From Neobacillus ginsengisoli (GTDB lineage: Bacteria; Bacillota; Bacilli; Bacillales_B; DSM-18226), in NCBI RefSeq assembly GCF_030813055.1, contig NZ_JAUSTW010000001.1, forward strand, positions 806,001 to 870,000: DNA of 64,000 nt, given 5' to 3'. The notes beneath the pieces are model-generated. The model was not told the origin of the DNA and did not search any database. It saw nothing but the letters and a program-made list of their open reading frames with translations. A program made the translations under genes and the position numbers. Below, piece by piece: positions 26,594 through 35,182 of the stretch (position 1 is the first letter of the stretch; the number at the start of each line of letters is the position of its first letter).

Positions 26594-27874
26594 ATGGGAT
26601 CACATGAACTGATTGCCCTGGTTATATTTTTATTTACATATGCAATGATAATATCGGAACAAATCCACAGGACCACAATAGCTATGCTTGGCGGGTTGAT
26701 CATGATCGCATTTGGTGTCCTTGACCAAAAGGCAGCCATTCATTACATCGATTTCAACACAATTGGTCTTTTAGTTGGAATGATGATTATTGTTGGAATT
26801 ACCGCACAAACAGGTGTTTTTGAATATATAGCGATTAAGTCCGCTCAAATAGTCAAGGGAGAACCAGTTAAATTTCTCATTGCATTAAGCTTGGTTACGG
26901 CTATTTCATCTGCATTTTTAGATAATGTAACAACCGTCCTGCTGGTTGTTCCTGTTACTTTAAGCATTACCCATCAATTAAAGATCCCTCCGATTCCATT
27001 TTTGATGTCTGAAATTTTTGCTTCCAACATTGGAGGGACAGCCACTTTAATCGGTGATCCTCCCAATCTCATGATTGGAAGTGCTGTTAAAGAATTAACC
27101 TTCCTGACTTTTATTGAAAATCTTGCTTTAATTAATCTCATTAATTTAGCTGTTACAATATTTCTTTTTACCTTAATCTACAAAAAGCAATTAAAGTCCA
27201 ATCCGGAATTTAAGCACCAGCTATTAAATAAAAATGCTAGAGATGAATTAAAGGATAATGACTTATTGGTAAAATGTATGTTTGTTATTGCGATCACGAT
27301 CGGTGGTTTTTTCGCCCATCAATTGTTACATATTGAAACAGCAACAATGGCTTTAATGGGAGCTTTTCTTCTATTACTTCTAACTGGTGACAAATATTTA
27401 GCTACTGTATTGGAAAAAGTAGAATGGACAACCCTTTTCTTTTTCATAGGATTATTTGTTATTGTAGGCGGATTGGTTGAAACAGGGCTAATCGCCACGT
27501 TAGCAAAAAAAGCAATTTCATGGACGGGAGGGGAATTAAAAGCTACAACCATCCTCGTTTTATGGATGAGTGCGATAATTTCAGCTTTTGTTGATAATAT
27601 TCCTTTTGTCGCGACTATGATTCCAATGATTAAAGAAATGGGGACATTAGGGATCTCGAATTTGGATCCGCTGTGGTGGAGCCTCTCTCTTGGCGCTTGT
27701 TTGGGTGGAAATGGTACATTAATCGGAGCCAGTGCAAATTTGGTAGTAGCCGGTCTTGCCTCAAAAGAAGGGCACCCTATTTCGTTTATGGAGTACCTAA
27801 AGGTAGGGTTTCCTTTAATGATAGTATCTGTATTGATCTCAATGATTTATGTATATATAAGATATTTATTTTAG
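26594..27874 (+). CDS. ArsB/NhaD-type (ion transporter superfamily) permease
   Basis: A 426-residue integral membrane protein with about eleven helices. Family motifs are visible: LIGDPPNLMIGSAV in the first half, with the preceding SSAFLDNVTTVLL, and ISAFVDNIPFVATMIP with GGNGTLIGASANLVVAG in the second half. This inverted pair of DN(V/I) and (D/G)xxN(L)xxG segments is typical of the ArsB/NhaD/SLC13-like superfamily, which carries arsenite, Na+/H+ or organic anions. The substrate cannot be read from sequence. It is divergent from narK-PAS 2 and lies 35 bp before an acyl-CoA dehydrogenase gene, possibly co-transcribed. Confidence 0.8.
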   Translation: MGSHELIALVIFLFTYAMIISEQIHRTTIAMLGGLIMIAFGVLDQKAAIHYIDFNTIGLLVGMMIIVGITAQTGVFEYIAIKSAQIVKGEPVKFLIALSLVTAISSAFLDNVTTVLLVVPVTLSITHQLKIPPIPFLMSEIFASNIGGTATLIGDPPNLMIGSAVKELTFLTFIENLALINLINLAVTIFLFTLIYKKQLKSNPEFKHQLLNKNARDELKDNDLLVKCMFVIAITIGGFFAHQLLHIETATMALMGAFLLLLLTGDKYLATVLEKVEWTTLFFFIGLFVIVGGLVETGLIATLAKKAISWTGGELKATTILVLWMSAIISAFVDNIPFVATMIPMIKEMGTLGISNLDPLWWSLSLGACLGGNGTLIGASANLVVAGLASKEGHPISFMEYLKVGFPLMIVSVLISMIYVYIRYLF

Positions 27875-27909
27875 TAATTAATGATAAAAGGAATGGGAGA
27901 GAAATAATT

Positions 27910-29070
27910 ATGGATTTTCAAGAGAAAGAAACATTAGAAGATCGTCTGAACTTTATGGAGGATCTTTCAAAACAGTTTTTATCACGTGCCCACAAGATTG
28001 ATATTGAGGGAAGCTTCCCATTTGCAAATATCCAAGATCTTAAGAATTCCGGCTATACAGGCCTAACCGTACCAAAAAAATTTGGGGGGAGGGAAATCTC
28101 TCTTTATGAATTGGTACGTCTTCAGGAAAAAATAGCAGAAGGGGACGGAGCAACTGCCCTTTCTATAGGTTGGCATATGGGAATTATTATGAATCTAGGT
28201 GAAAAAGAGACTTGGAAGGAACCAGTTTTCAAAAAACTTTGTGAAGAGGTAATTAGGGGAGCATTAATAAATAGTGCTGCCACGGAGCCTAAAACCGGTA
28301 GCCCTACACGCGGAGGGTTGCCCGAAACAACTGCAGAAAAAAGGGGTACTGACTGGGTGATAAACGGCCGAAAAACGTTTACTACAATGTCTCCTGTACT
28401 TGATTTTTTTATTATTAGTGCTTCCATTAAAGGGGAAAATCGTCAAGTAGGTAACTTTCTCATTCCCCGCTCTGCTAAAGGCTTAGAAATAGAAGAAACT
28501 TGGGATAGTATTGCCTTAAGAGGCACAGGCAGTCATGATTTGATTTTAAAAAATGTAGCAGTGTCTGAAGAAAACTTTGTAGAACAGCTCGGTCAGGAGA
28601 AAAAAAGTGTGAACGGGTGGCTCCTCCATATACCAGCTTGTTATCTGGGCATTGCGAAGGCAGCGAAAAATCATGCCATCCGTTTTGCCCGTGAATATTC
28701 CCCGAATAGTATTGACGGGGCGATTATTGATTTACCAAATATAAAACAAAAAATAGGCGAAATAGAATTAAAGATTATGCAGGCTGAGTACTTTTTATAT
28801 GGAGTTGCGAAACAATGGGATATATCTGGTGCCCAAGAAAGAGAAAAAATGGGCCCTTCGCTGGGAGCAGCTAAATTTACGGTGACAAACGGGGCAATCG
28901 ATGTTGTCGATCTTGCAATGCGGATCGTGGGAGCGAGAAGTCTTTCTTTAAAAAACCCATTGCAACGATATTATCGGGATGTAAGAGCCGGGCTTCACAA
29001 TCCGCCAATGGATGATATGACAATTCAGCTACTTGCAAACCATGCTATTTTCAATACACATGAAAATTAA
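27910..29070 (+). CDS. acyl-CoA dehydrogenase family protein
   Basis: A 386-residue flavoprotein of the acyl-CoA dehydrogenase fold. The N-terminal helical domain (LKNSGYTGLTVPKKFGGREI), central beta domain (ALINSAATEPKTGSPTRGGLP, VINGRKTFTTMSPVLDFFII, WDSIALRGTGSHDL) and C-terminal helical domain (GAAKFTVTNGAIDVVDLAMRIVGARSL, LQRYYRDVRAGLHNPPMDD) are all present. The terminal segment resembles the subgroup containing DszC/SfnB-like and other flavin-dependent enzymes more than classical fatty acyl-CoA dehydrogenases, so the substrate is uncertain. The ATG at 27910 is chosen because the longer frame overlaps the preceding gene. Confidence 0.8.
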   Translation: MDFQEKETLEDRLNFMEDLSKQFLSRAHKIDIEGSFPFANIQDLKNSGYTGLTVPKKFGGREISLYELVRLQEKIAEGDGATALSIGWHMGIIMNLGEKETWKEPVFKKLCEEVIRGALINSAATEPKTGSPTRGGLPETTAEKRGTDWVINGRKTFTTMSPVLDFFIISASIKGENRQVGNFLIPRSAKGLEIEETWDSIALRGTGSHDLILKNVAVSEENFVEQLGQEKKSVNGWLLHIPACYLGIAKAAKNHAIRFAREYSPNSIDGAIIDLPNIKQKIGEIELKIMQAEYFLYGVAKQWDISGAQEREKMGPSLGAAKFTVTNGAIDVVDLAMRIVGARSLSLKNPLQRYYRDVRAGLHNPPMDDMTIQLLANHAIFNTHEN

Positions 29071-29223
29071 ATCCTATCACCCACCAAACTGTACTCAAGC
29101 ACAAAACCCTCTAACTTAAAAAGTAATAGATTATTAATATCCTTGTTGAATATGTTTAAGAAAAAATAATTTTTGATTAAATTTAGTGAAGATTGCACAA
29201 CTTAAAAGAAAGGAGTGAGGAAT

Positions 29224-29385
29224 ATGCCAAGAGGAAAAGAATTAGAACAGCTGCCAGTGGCTAATATTGCACCCGGAGCAGGGAAAGATGCCAGTATAAC
29301 GAACAGAGAGGTACTCGGGAGTATTGTCCAACAAGAACAGCCCGAACCGGCAGATATCGAAAAAGAAAATGAGGATATGGTTTAA
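29224..29385 (+). CDS. small hypothetical protein (53 aa)
   Basis: Starts MPRGKELEQLPVANIAPGAG with the strong ribosome site AAAGGAGTGAGG. The product is hydrophilic and ends in an acidic tail (EPADIEKENEDMV). No family is recognised. It is followed at once by a terminator and looks like a spore- or stationary-phase-type small gene, though nothing in the sequence proves this. Confidence 0.6.
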   Translation: MPRGKELEQLPVANIAPGAGKDASITNREVLGSIVQQEQPEPADIEKENEDMV

Positions 29386-29412
29386 GGCGGGATCTAGAAC
29401 CTGCCTTTTTTG
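29384..29412 (+). terminator. rho-independent terminator
   Basis: AAGGCGGG / CCTGCCTT stem with one G-U pair, 8-base loop and T-run, overlapping the stop codon of the 53-aa gene. Confidence 0.7.
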
Positions 29413-29437
29413 TATTTCTTGATTTTTAATAATAAAA

Positions 29438-29466
29438 AACCCACCGTTTCAAAGGAAAGGGTGGTA
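29438..29466 (-). terminator. terminator of sspH
   Basis: On the minus strand CCACCC--GGTGGG followed by six T residues, just past the sspH stop. Confidence 0.6.
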
Positions 29467-29474
29467 AAAAGATC

Positions 29475-29654
29475 TTATTCTTCAATCAGTTCTCCTATTT
29501 CAACAATCGTTCTTTCTTTAAGCGGGCCTCGTAAATGGACAGTTGCAGTTCTTCCATCCTCATTTAATTGGTCAATCCAAACGGACGCTCCATTGTATTT
29601 GACTTCAATATCGGTAGAAGAAGATAAAATTTGCTTTACTCTGTTAACATTCAT
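29475..29654 (-). CDS. sspH: H-type small acid-soluble spore protein
   Basis: A 59-residue protein beginning MNVNRVKQILSSSTDIEVKY, then NGASVWIDQL, TATVHLRGPLKERTIVEIGEL. This is the pattern of SspH-type minor SASPs, which are made in the forespore and stored in the spore core. Ribosome site GGGAGTG. It is good evidence that the organism forms endospores. Confidence 0.85.
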   Translation of the reverse strand: MNVNRVKQILSSSTDIEVKYNGASVWIDQLNEDGRTATVHLRGPLKERTIVEIGELIEE

Positions 29655-29784
29655 TAATAATCACTCCCAAAAAAATAGTCGTTTTATTCTTTGCGATTTT
29701 ACTGTATTTCATAAGTAAAATAGAAAATTTTTCACTTTTTTTCCTAAAGCTCCTATTAAAAGCCGTTTTAAGGTGTTATTATAT

Positions 29785-29804
29785 ATTTAGATAATTAACT
29801 AAAT
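29785..29804 (+). promoter_or_regulatory. inverted repeat, candidate SdpR-type operator
   Basis: ATTTAG-N8-CTAAAT lies 18 bp before the ArsR-type regulator gene. The spacing and AT-rich arms suit an ArsR-family dimer, and SdpR-type regulators repress their own operon. Confidence 0.55.
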
Positions 29805-29822
29805 AATAAAGAAGGGAACGGA

Positions 29823-30101
29823 ATGAACGAAGTTTTCAAGGCGTTATCTGATCCAACAAGAAGAAAAATTCTCGATCTAATAAGAGATAGTGATTTAACC
29901 GCGGGTGAGATCTCTGATCATTTTGACATGAGTAAGCCCTCAATCAGCAACCATTTAAAAATCCTTAAAAATGCCGGTTTAATTGTGGATGAGAAGAAGG
30001 GGCAGTTTATATACTATTCACTAAATTCAACCGTATTACAGGATGTTATTAAATGGTTATTAGATAAAAGGGATAAAGGGGACGATTCACATGAAAAATA
30101 A
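29823..30101 (+). CDS. sdpR: ArsR/SdpR-type transcriptional repressor
   Basis: A 92-residue winged-helix protein: MNEVFKALSDPTRRKILDLI, AGEISDHFDMSKPSISNHLKIL, LIVDEKKGQFIYYSLN. It has no metal-binding CVC motif. The sequence is close to B. subtilis SdpR, the autorepressor that is sequestered at the membrane by SdpI when the SDP toxin is present. It overlaps the following sdpI-like gene by 11 bp, giving the same two-gene order as in B. subtilis. Confidence 0.85.
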   Translation: MNEVFKALSDPTRRKILDLIRDSDLTAGEISDHFDMSKPSISNHLKILKNAGLIVDEKKGQFIYYSLNSTVLQDVIKWLLDKRDKGDDSHEK

Positions 30102-30723
30102 ATTTTTTTATGTTTCTTTAGCCACATCACTTATTGCTCTTATTATCAATATTATTGCTTATCCGCATTTACCTGATAAAGTACCCGTACATTGGGGGCT
30201 AAACGGAGAGGTTAATCGGTATGGTTCGAAAATTGAAATGCTTATGATGGGTGCTTTGCCCCTACTTATTATTATTTTTCGACAAATCATTCCCTTAATT
30301 GATCCGAAGAAGGAATCTTATAACATTCATTCTACGGCTTATTCAATTATTACCTTAAGTATAATTACCTTCTTAGTAATAATAAATCTTATCGTAGTCT
30401 TTAGTTCACTGGGATATAACATCTCCTTAGCAAAAGTACTGCCGGTGCTGCTAGGTTTATTGTTTATCGGTATGGGGAACTATATGACGCAGCTCAGGCC
30501 AAATTATTTTATTGGTATACGTAATCCTTGGACACTTGCTTCTGAACAAGTTTGGAGAAAAACCCATCGACTTGGCGGATTTGTCATTGTCATAATAGGT
30601 TTGGTACCGCTTTCTTCTATTATTATAGGCGCATTGGGGATGAACCTTTTCTTCGGGGCTTTAGTTCTTGGTATTGCGGTGATTTTTTTCTATTCGTATT
30701 TGACATTTAAAAAAAATTTATAA
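30091..30723 (+). CDS. sdpI: SdpI-like immunity/signalling membrane protein
   Basis: A 210-residue membrane protein with about six helices. It has the DUF1648 segment (YPHLPDKVPVHWGLNGEVNRYGSK) and the SdpI domain (NYMTQLRPNYFIGIRNPWTLASEQVWRKTHRLGG). In B. subtilis SdpI gives immunity to the SDP cannibalism toxin and senses it, releasing SdpR control. No sdpABC toxin genes are nearby, so this is an orphan pair that might protect against toxin from other strains. That last point is inference. Confidence 0.85.
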   Translation: MKNKFFYVSLATSLIALIINIIAYPHLPDKVPVHWGLNGEVNRYGSKIEMLMMGALPLLIIIFRQIIPLIDPKKESYNIHSTAYSIITLSIITFLVIINLIVVFSSLGYNISLAKVLPVLLGLLFIGMGNYMTQLRPNYFIGIRNPWTLASEQVWRKTHRLGGFVIVIIGLVPLSSIIIGALGMNLFFGALVLGIAVIFFYSYLTFKKNL

Positions 30724-30785
30724 TCATTATTTGGATCAAGCGTGGAGTGTTGGGGAGAATAAACACCCGCATATTGCTAAATATA

Positions 30786-30820
30786 AAAAGGAAGGATTAT
30801 ATGGGTAATCCTTCCTGATT
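30786..30820. terminator. bidirectional terminator
   Basis: Perfect 11 bp stem AGGAAGGATTA / TAATCCTTCCT with a 6-base loop, between the convergent sdpI-like and 66-aa genes. Confidence 0.8.
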
Positions 30821-30827
30821 TTTAATC

Positions 30828-31028
30828 TTAATACTTCCATATATCACCGTATGGATAGCCAATGCGAACTCCATTTATAGTACCGGGTTCATCAATTTCC
30901 TCTAGGGAATTAAGATAGTTCTTTAATTCAGTTTGAAGATCCTCAGGAGCTCCCGGCTTAAGGTGCCAATTTCCTGGCTCATCAACGAAATAAGGACTTT
31001 TAGTAAATTCAGGTCTAATTCTCGGCAT
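30828..31028 (-). CDS. small hypothetical protein (66 aa)
   Basis: Reads MPRIRPEFTKSPYFVDEPGN and continues through WHLKPGAPEDLQTELKNYL to GYPYGDIWKY. It is hydrophilic, Pro-rich and without cysteines. The ribosome site (GAGGAG) is good. I do not recognise the family; a conserved short Bacillus protein is likely. Confidence 0.6.
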   Translation of the reverse strand: MPRIRPEFTKSPYFVDEPGNWHLKPGAPEDLQTELKNYLNSLEEIDEPGTINGVRIGYPYGDIWKY

Positions 31029-31471
31029 TAAAATCTCCTCGTTTCAGTGCTTTTCTATTATGCTTCGCATTTCACCTTTTAATATACAAAAAAAATCTTC
31101 ATTTATTGCTTCTAAAAAAAGAGCTTGTTTTATATTCTGTAAAAAGATAAGTCTAAAATCATATTGCACACGCTAAACATCAGGTTTATGATAGCTAAGT
31201 ATCGAATTGTCAACTTACCATTTAAAGGAATTAATTCCATCTACCAATGGCGGTTGTTTTTAAATAGAGAAAAAATATGAAACTTTTATTAATTCTGTAC
31301 CGTCTTATTATTGTGGTTTGCTGATTGCAAAAAAGTAAGAAAAATGACGAAAAATTTAGAGTCAATAAAAACATAAAATGCCATAATTTATGTTTTTATT
31401 TTTTAAAAATATATGATATAGTAATTGAGGTTCGTTTACCTTTGGTTTTGGTAAGTGAGAGGAGAATTAAA
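31029..31471 (+). other. 443-bp leader region of the LTA synthase gene with a long AT hairpin
   Basis: No gene seen. At 31365-31399 there is a perfect 13 bp inverted repeat (ATAAAAACATAAA and complement, 9-base loop) followed by TTTTTTAAAA, resembling a terminator. No upstream plus-strand gene ends here. It may be an attenuator, or end a short RNA in the leader. Confidence 0.45.
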
Positions 31472-33421
31472 ATGAAAAAAATAAAACTACCAACAAAATT
31501 TAATAATAATCATCTTACTTTCTTTGCAATTGCAGTTGTTTTATTTTGGATCAAAACATATGTGGCATACCAACTCGAATTTAAACTTGGTATCGATAAT
31601 AATCTACAGAAATTTTTATTAATGATTAACCCGCTAAGCTCTGCACTATTCTTTTTTGGGATATCATTGCTTTTCAAAAAGCATACAAAACTCGTATTGA
31701 TTATTACGGATTTCATATTATCGTTTCTTTTATACGCCAATATTGCTTACTATCGTTTTTTTAATGATTTTATCACAATCCCAGTAATAATGCAGACAAG
31801 GACAAATGCAGGACAGCTTGGGGACAGTGCTACATCTCTAATGTCAGGCTTTGATATTTTTTATTTTGCCGATACGATTGTATTAATCATTCTTGCCTTA
31901 ACCCTATTTAAAAAGGTTACTGTGACAAATAGAAAATCTTTCAAAATAGTTCTTTTATTTGCAATCACTGTTTTTCTTTTTAACCTTGGACTAGCAGAAA
32001 AGGATCGTCCGCAGCTATTATCACGCTCTTTTGACCGCAATTATTTAGTTAAATATTTAGGCGCATACAATTTTACGATTTATGACATCATTCAAAATAT
32101 TCAATCATCCAGCCAGCGTGCCTTTGCTGATGGCAGCGATATTACAGATGTTGAAAACTATCGGAAAGCAAACTATGCAAAACCAAACCCGGCTTACTTC
32201 GGTAAAGCTAAAGGAATGAACGTTATTTACGTCTCATTAGAATCATTCCAAAACTTTATGATTGACTATAAAATGCCTAATGGTCAACCTGTAACACCAT
32301 TTTTGAATTCATTAGCACATGACGGGAACACCTTCTATTTCGATAATTTTTACCATCAAACCGGACAGGGTAAAACATCGGATGCAGAATTCTTAATGGA
32401 AAATTCTTTATATCCAATGTCTCAAGGTGCTGTTTTTATCAATAAAGCACAGAACACTTACCAGGCAGCTCCGGCAATTTTAAAGGGATATGGATATAAT
32501 TCTGCGGTATTCCATGGTAACTATAAGACCTTCTGGAATCGGAACGTAATGTATAAAGCTTTAGGATATGATCAATTTTTTGATGCAGAGTATTACAGCA
32601 TGACACCTGAAAATAAGAAAAACTATGGAATGAAAGATAAGCCTTACTTTAAAGAATCAATGCCAATGCTTGAAAGCTTGAAACAGCCTTTCTATACCAA
32701 GTTTATTACATTATCAAACCATTTCCCATTTGAAATGGATCCGCAGGATACTACGTTCCCTGCAGGAGATTTCGGTGATACTGTTGTAAATCAATATTTT
32801 CAATCTGCAAATTATATGGACCAAGCGCTTGAACAATTTTTCAATGATTTAAAAGCTGATGGTCTTTATGATAAATCTGTTATTGTTCTTTACGGTGACC
32901 ATTACGGTCTATCCGAAAACCATAATGACGCTATGGCCAAAGTTCTTGGAGTTGATAAAATTACACCGGCACTTAACGCAAAATTGCAGGAAGTACCACT
33001 GTTTATTCATGTTCCCGGCGTAAAAGGCGGAGTTCAACATCAATACGGCGGTGAAGTTGACGTTCGCCCAACACTACTTCATCTAATGGGAATTGATACA
33101 AAAGATTACATGGAATTTGGATCTGATTTATTATCTAAAGATCATCGTGATTGGGTAGCATTTAGAAATGGGGATTATGTATCGTCTCAAACAATTCAAG
33201 TTAGTGATAAATGCTACAATACTGTTACCGGTGAATTAATGCCAAATGTTAATGCATGTAAAGATATCAGTGGTAAAGTGAAAACTGAGCTGCAAATGTC
33301 TGATGAAGTCGTGTATAAAGATCTCTTGCGTTTCTATAAACCTCAGGGATATAAAGCGATTAATCCAAATGACTATGAATATTTGGGTCCTAAAGGTAAA
33401 AAAGTGACAAAAACACCTTAG
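31472..33421 (+). CDS. lipoteichoic acid synthase family protein
   Basis: Membrane enzyme that polymerises glycerol phosphate from phosphatidylglycerol on the outer face of the membrane (family function). The 649-residue protein has five N-terminal membrane helices, a signal-peptidase-like site near QRAFA, and a large extracellular sulfatase-fold domain. Catalytic features are visible: YVSLESFQNFMI with the metal-ligand Glu, the nucleophile Thr in TGQGKTSDAEF, VFHGNYKTFWNRN, ITLSNHFPF and VLYGDHYG. The start at 31472 has the site GAGAGGAG; the longer frame upstream lacks one. Bacillus species carry several paralogues (LtaS, YfnI, YqgS, YvgJ); which one this is cannot be settled here. Confidence 0.9.
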   Translation: MKKIKLPTKFNNNHLTFFAIAVVLFWIKTYVAYQLEFKLGIDNNLQKFLLMINPLSSALFFFGISLLFKKHTKLVLIITDFILSFLLYANIAYYRFFNDFITIPVIMQTRTNAGQLGDSATSLMSGFDIFYFADTIVLIILALTLFKKVTVTNRKSFKIVLLFAITVFLFNLGLAEKDRPQLLSRSFDRNYLVKYLGAYNFTIYDIIQNIQSSSQRAFADGSDITDVENYRKANYAKPNPAYFGKAKGMNVIYVSLESFQNFMIDYKMPNGQPVTPFLNSLAHDGNTFYFDNFYHQTGQGKTSDAEFLMENSLYPMSQGAVFINKAQNTYQAAPAILKGYGYNSAVFHGNYKTFWNRNVMYKALGYDQFFDAEYYSMTPENKKNYGMKDKPYFKESMPMLESLKQPFYTKFITLSNHFPFEMDPQDTTFPAGDFGDTVVNQYFQSANYMDQALEQFFNDLKADGLYDKSVIVLYGDHYGLSENHNDAMAKVLGVDKITPALNAKLQEVPLFIHVPGVKGGVQHQYGGEVDVRPTLLHLMGIDTKDYMEFGSDLLSKDHRDWVAFRNGDYVSSQTIQVSDKCYNTVTGELMPNVNACKDISGKVKTELQMSDEVVYKDLLRFYKPQGYKAINPNDYEYLGPKGKKVTKTP

Positions 33422-33429
33422 GCTGTTTT

Positions 33430-33462
33430 GAAGAGGGAAGATTAATTTCTTCTCTCTTTTTT
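33430..33462 (+). terminator. rho-independent terminator
   Basis: GAGGGAAGA / TCTTCTCTC with G-U pairs and a T-run, 10 bp after the stop. Confidence 0.65.
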
Positions 33463-33561
33463 ATTTTCTCTTTAAACGGATTATTGGTAATCATTTGAAG
33501 GGGATTTTGTTACAATAATATTATTCATCCAATATATTATTTTGAAAGAGGAGTCTCAAAT

Positions 33562-34473
33562 ATGGAAAAAAGAATCCTAAAAATGTTGCTGTCATTGATG
33601 ATTATGGCCATTGTTTCAATATCAGGATGCTCCGAAAGTAAAGGAAATAATTCAACCAGCCCGGCTGTTATAAATAAATCCGAGCAAAAAGCAAGTGCAC
33701 TCGTCGATTCTTCAGCTAATTCCAATGCTCCGGCAACATTATCATCCGAAAATGCCGTGAATGAAAAAAAGAACTTACTTCCTGCGAGCATTCTGAAAAA
33801 TGTTGATGGGGATACAATAGATATAAATTTAAATGGAAAAGAAGAAAAAGTAAGGATGCTTTGTGTCGATACACCGGAAACTCATCATCCGCGATTAGGA
33901 GTACAGCCATTCGGTCCCGAAGCTGCAGAATATACGAAAAAAATACTCCCGGTGGGTACAAAGGTTGAAATTGAAACCGGAATTGGAGGGGGACGTGATA
34001 AATATGGACGTCTTCTTGTTTATATATATGTAGATGGGAAAATGTTTAATGAAATGTTACTGGAACAAGGGTTAGCGCGGGTTGCATATATCTACGCCCC
34101 AAATACGAAATACGTTGATGAATTTTATGCAATTCAAAAGCAAGCACAGAAAAAGGGCATTGGAATCTGGTCGATTGAAAACTATGCAAAAGACGATGGG
34201 TACCATCCTGTTGCTTCCAATGAACAAAACACATCATCAAACAGCACTTCTAAATCGACCACCAGTTCATCATCAGGTAACGGTTATCAAAATAATTCAA
34301 GTGATGATAGGGAAACGAACGTGAACTGTAAAGGGAAAATTAAAGGAAATGCCAATTCACATATATACCATGTTCCTGGCGGAGCTTTTTATGATTCTAC
34401 CAAAGATAATATTATTTGGTTTTGTACCGAAAAAGAAGCCGAAGATGCAGGGTATCGAAAGTCAAAAAAATAA
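33562..34473 (+). CDS. thermonuclease (SNase) lipoprotein with C-terminal sunset-type domain
   Basis: The 303-residue precursor has a lipobox (SISGC, Cys at about residue 23), a low-complexity Ser/Asn/Ala linker, and a staphylococcal nuclease domain (about 75-215). The nuclease motifs are VDGDTIDIN, VRMLCVDTPETHHPRLGVQPFGPEA, GRDKYGRLLVYIYVDGK and LLEQGLARV, with the catalytic Arg/Asp/Glu set. After a Ser/Asn-rich linker a small C-terminal domain follows: CKGKIKGNANSHIYHVPGG and WFCTEKEAEDAGYRKS. It should be a membrane-attached, secreted Ca2+-dependent nuclease acting on external DNA or RNA. It stands alone with its own terminator. Confidence 0.88.
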   Translation: MEKRILKMLLSLMIMAIVSISGCSESKGNNSTSPAVINKSEQKASALVDSSANSNAPATLSSENAVNEKKNLLPASILKNVDGDTIDINLNGKEEKVRMLCVDTPETHHPRLGVQPFGPEAAEYTKKILPVGTKVEIETGIGGGRDKYGRLLVYIYVDGKMFNEMLLEQGLARVAYIYAPNTKYVDEFYAIQKQAQKKGIGIWSIENYAKDDGYHPVASNEQNTSSNSTSKSTTSSSSGNGYQNNSSDDRETNVNCKGKIKGNANSHIYHVPGGAFYDSTKDNIIWFCTEKEAEDAGYRKSKK

Positions 34474-34490
34474 CAAGGTTTAGAATGTAA

Positions 34491-34533
34491 AAAAAGCAGT
34501 GGACATTCATTAATGAATTTCCCTGCTTTTTTT
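34491..34533 (+). terminator. rho-independent terminator
   Basis: AAAAAGCAG--CTGCTTTTTTT with an inner ATTCATTAATGAAT stem, 17 bp after the nuclease gene. Confidence 0.7.
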
Positions 34534-34618
34534 CATTATTTAACAATAAAATAATAGCATTGGAAAGATGAATATCATATAATAAATGAAAAAAATTTCA
34601 TGAGTGGGGAGGGATTGC

Positions 34619-35140
34619 ATGAGAGATGTCACACTTGGAAATATATTCGAACATCGTATTGCGCAAAAATATTTGAACCGCTCCGGACTAGCCCATGCGA
34701 TTGCGGTAGCATATCATGCCTTCCATTTAGCGAAAGAACATCAATTGGATGTAGACATTGCAGCGAAAGCCGGACTTCTTCATGATATGGGGCATTATAC
34801 TTGGTATAAAAATGGGAAATGGGACTATGAATTGTACAAGCAAAATGACATTCACGCGATTAAAGGGGCGGAACGGGCTCATAAATTGTTGATTCGACTT
34901 GGAGAAAATCCGATAAAAGCGAAGACAATTGCCCTAGCTATTTTATTCCATACGGACTCGTTTTTGCCTTCGAATGATATTATCAGGACCCCATTGCAGC
35001 AAATTGTTAAATGGGCAGATGAAAAGGACGAAGAAGTGGGCGGAATGCATCATTACCGTAGGATTGAGTATACACGCGCAAGACAAAGTATACACCGATT
35101 AGATGAATGGATTGATCAGGAATATGTAAACAAGGATTAA
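34619..35140 (+). CDS. HD domain-containing protein
   Basis: A 173-residue protein of the HD metal-dependent phosphohydrolase superfamily. His in IAVAYHAFHLA, the HD pair in AGLLHDMGHYTW, and a later His in AILFHTDSF with Asp in VKWADEKDE give the usual metal-site set H-HD-H-D. The substrate is unknown; members act on nucleotides or cyclic dinucleotides. The start at 34619 follows GGGGAGGG by 6 bases; a longer GTG frame has no site. Confidence 0.8.
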   Translation: MRDVTLGNIFEHRIAQKYLNRSGLAHAIAVAYHAFHLAKEHQLDVDIAAKAGLLHDMGHYTWYKNGKWDYELYKQNDIHAIKGAERAHKLLIRLGENPIKAKTIALAILFHTDSFLPSNDIIRTPLQQIVKWADEKDEEVGGMHHYRRIEYTRARQSIHRLDEWIDQEYVNKD

Positions 35141-35149
35141 AGAAATATT

Positions 35150-35182
35150 GAAAGCTGTGCCGAGATATCGACACAGCTTTTA
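35150..35182. terminator. bidirectional terminator
   Basis: AAAGCTGTG--CACAGCTTT with inner CGA/TCG, between the convergent HD and hypothetical genes. Confidence 0.75.
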
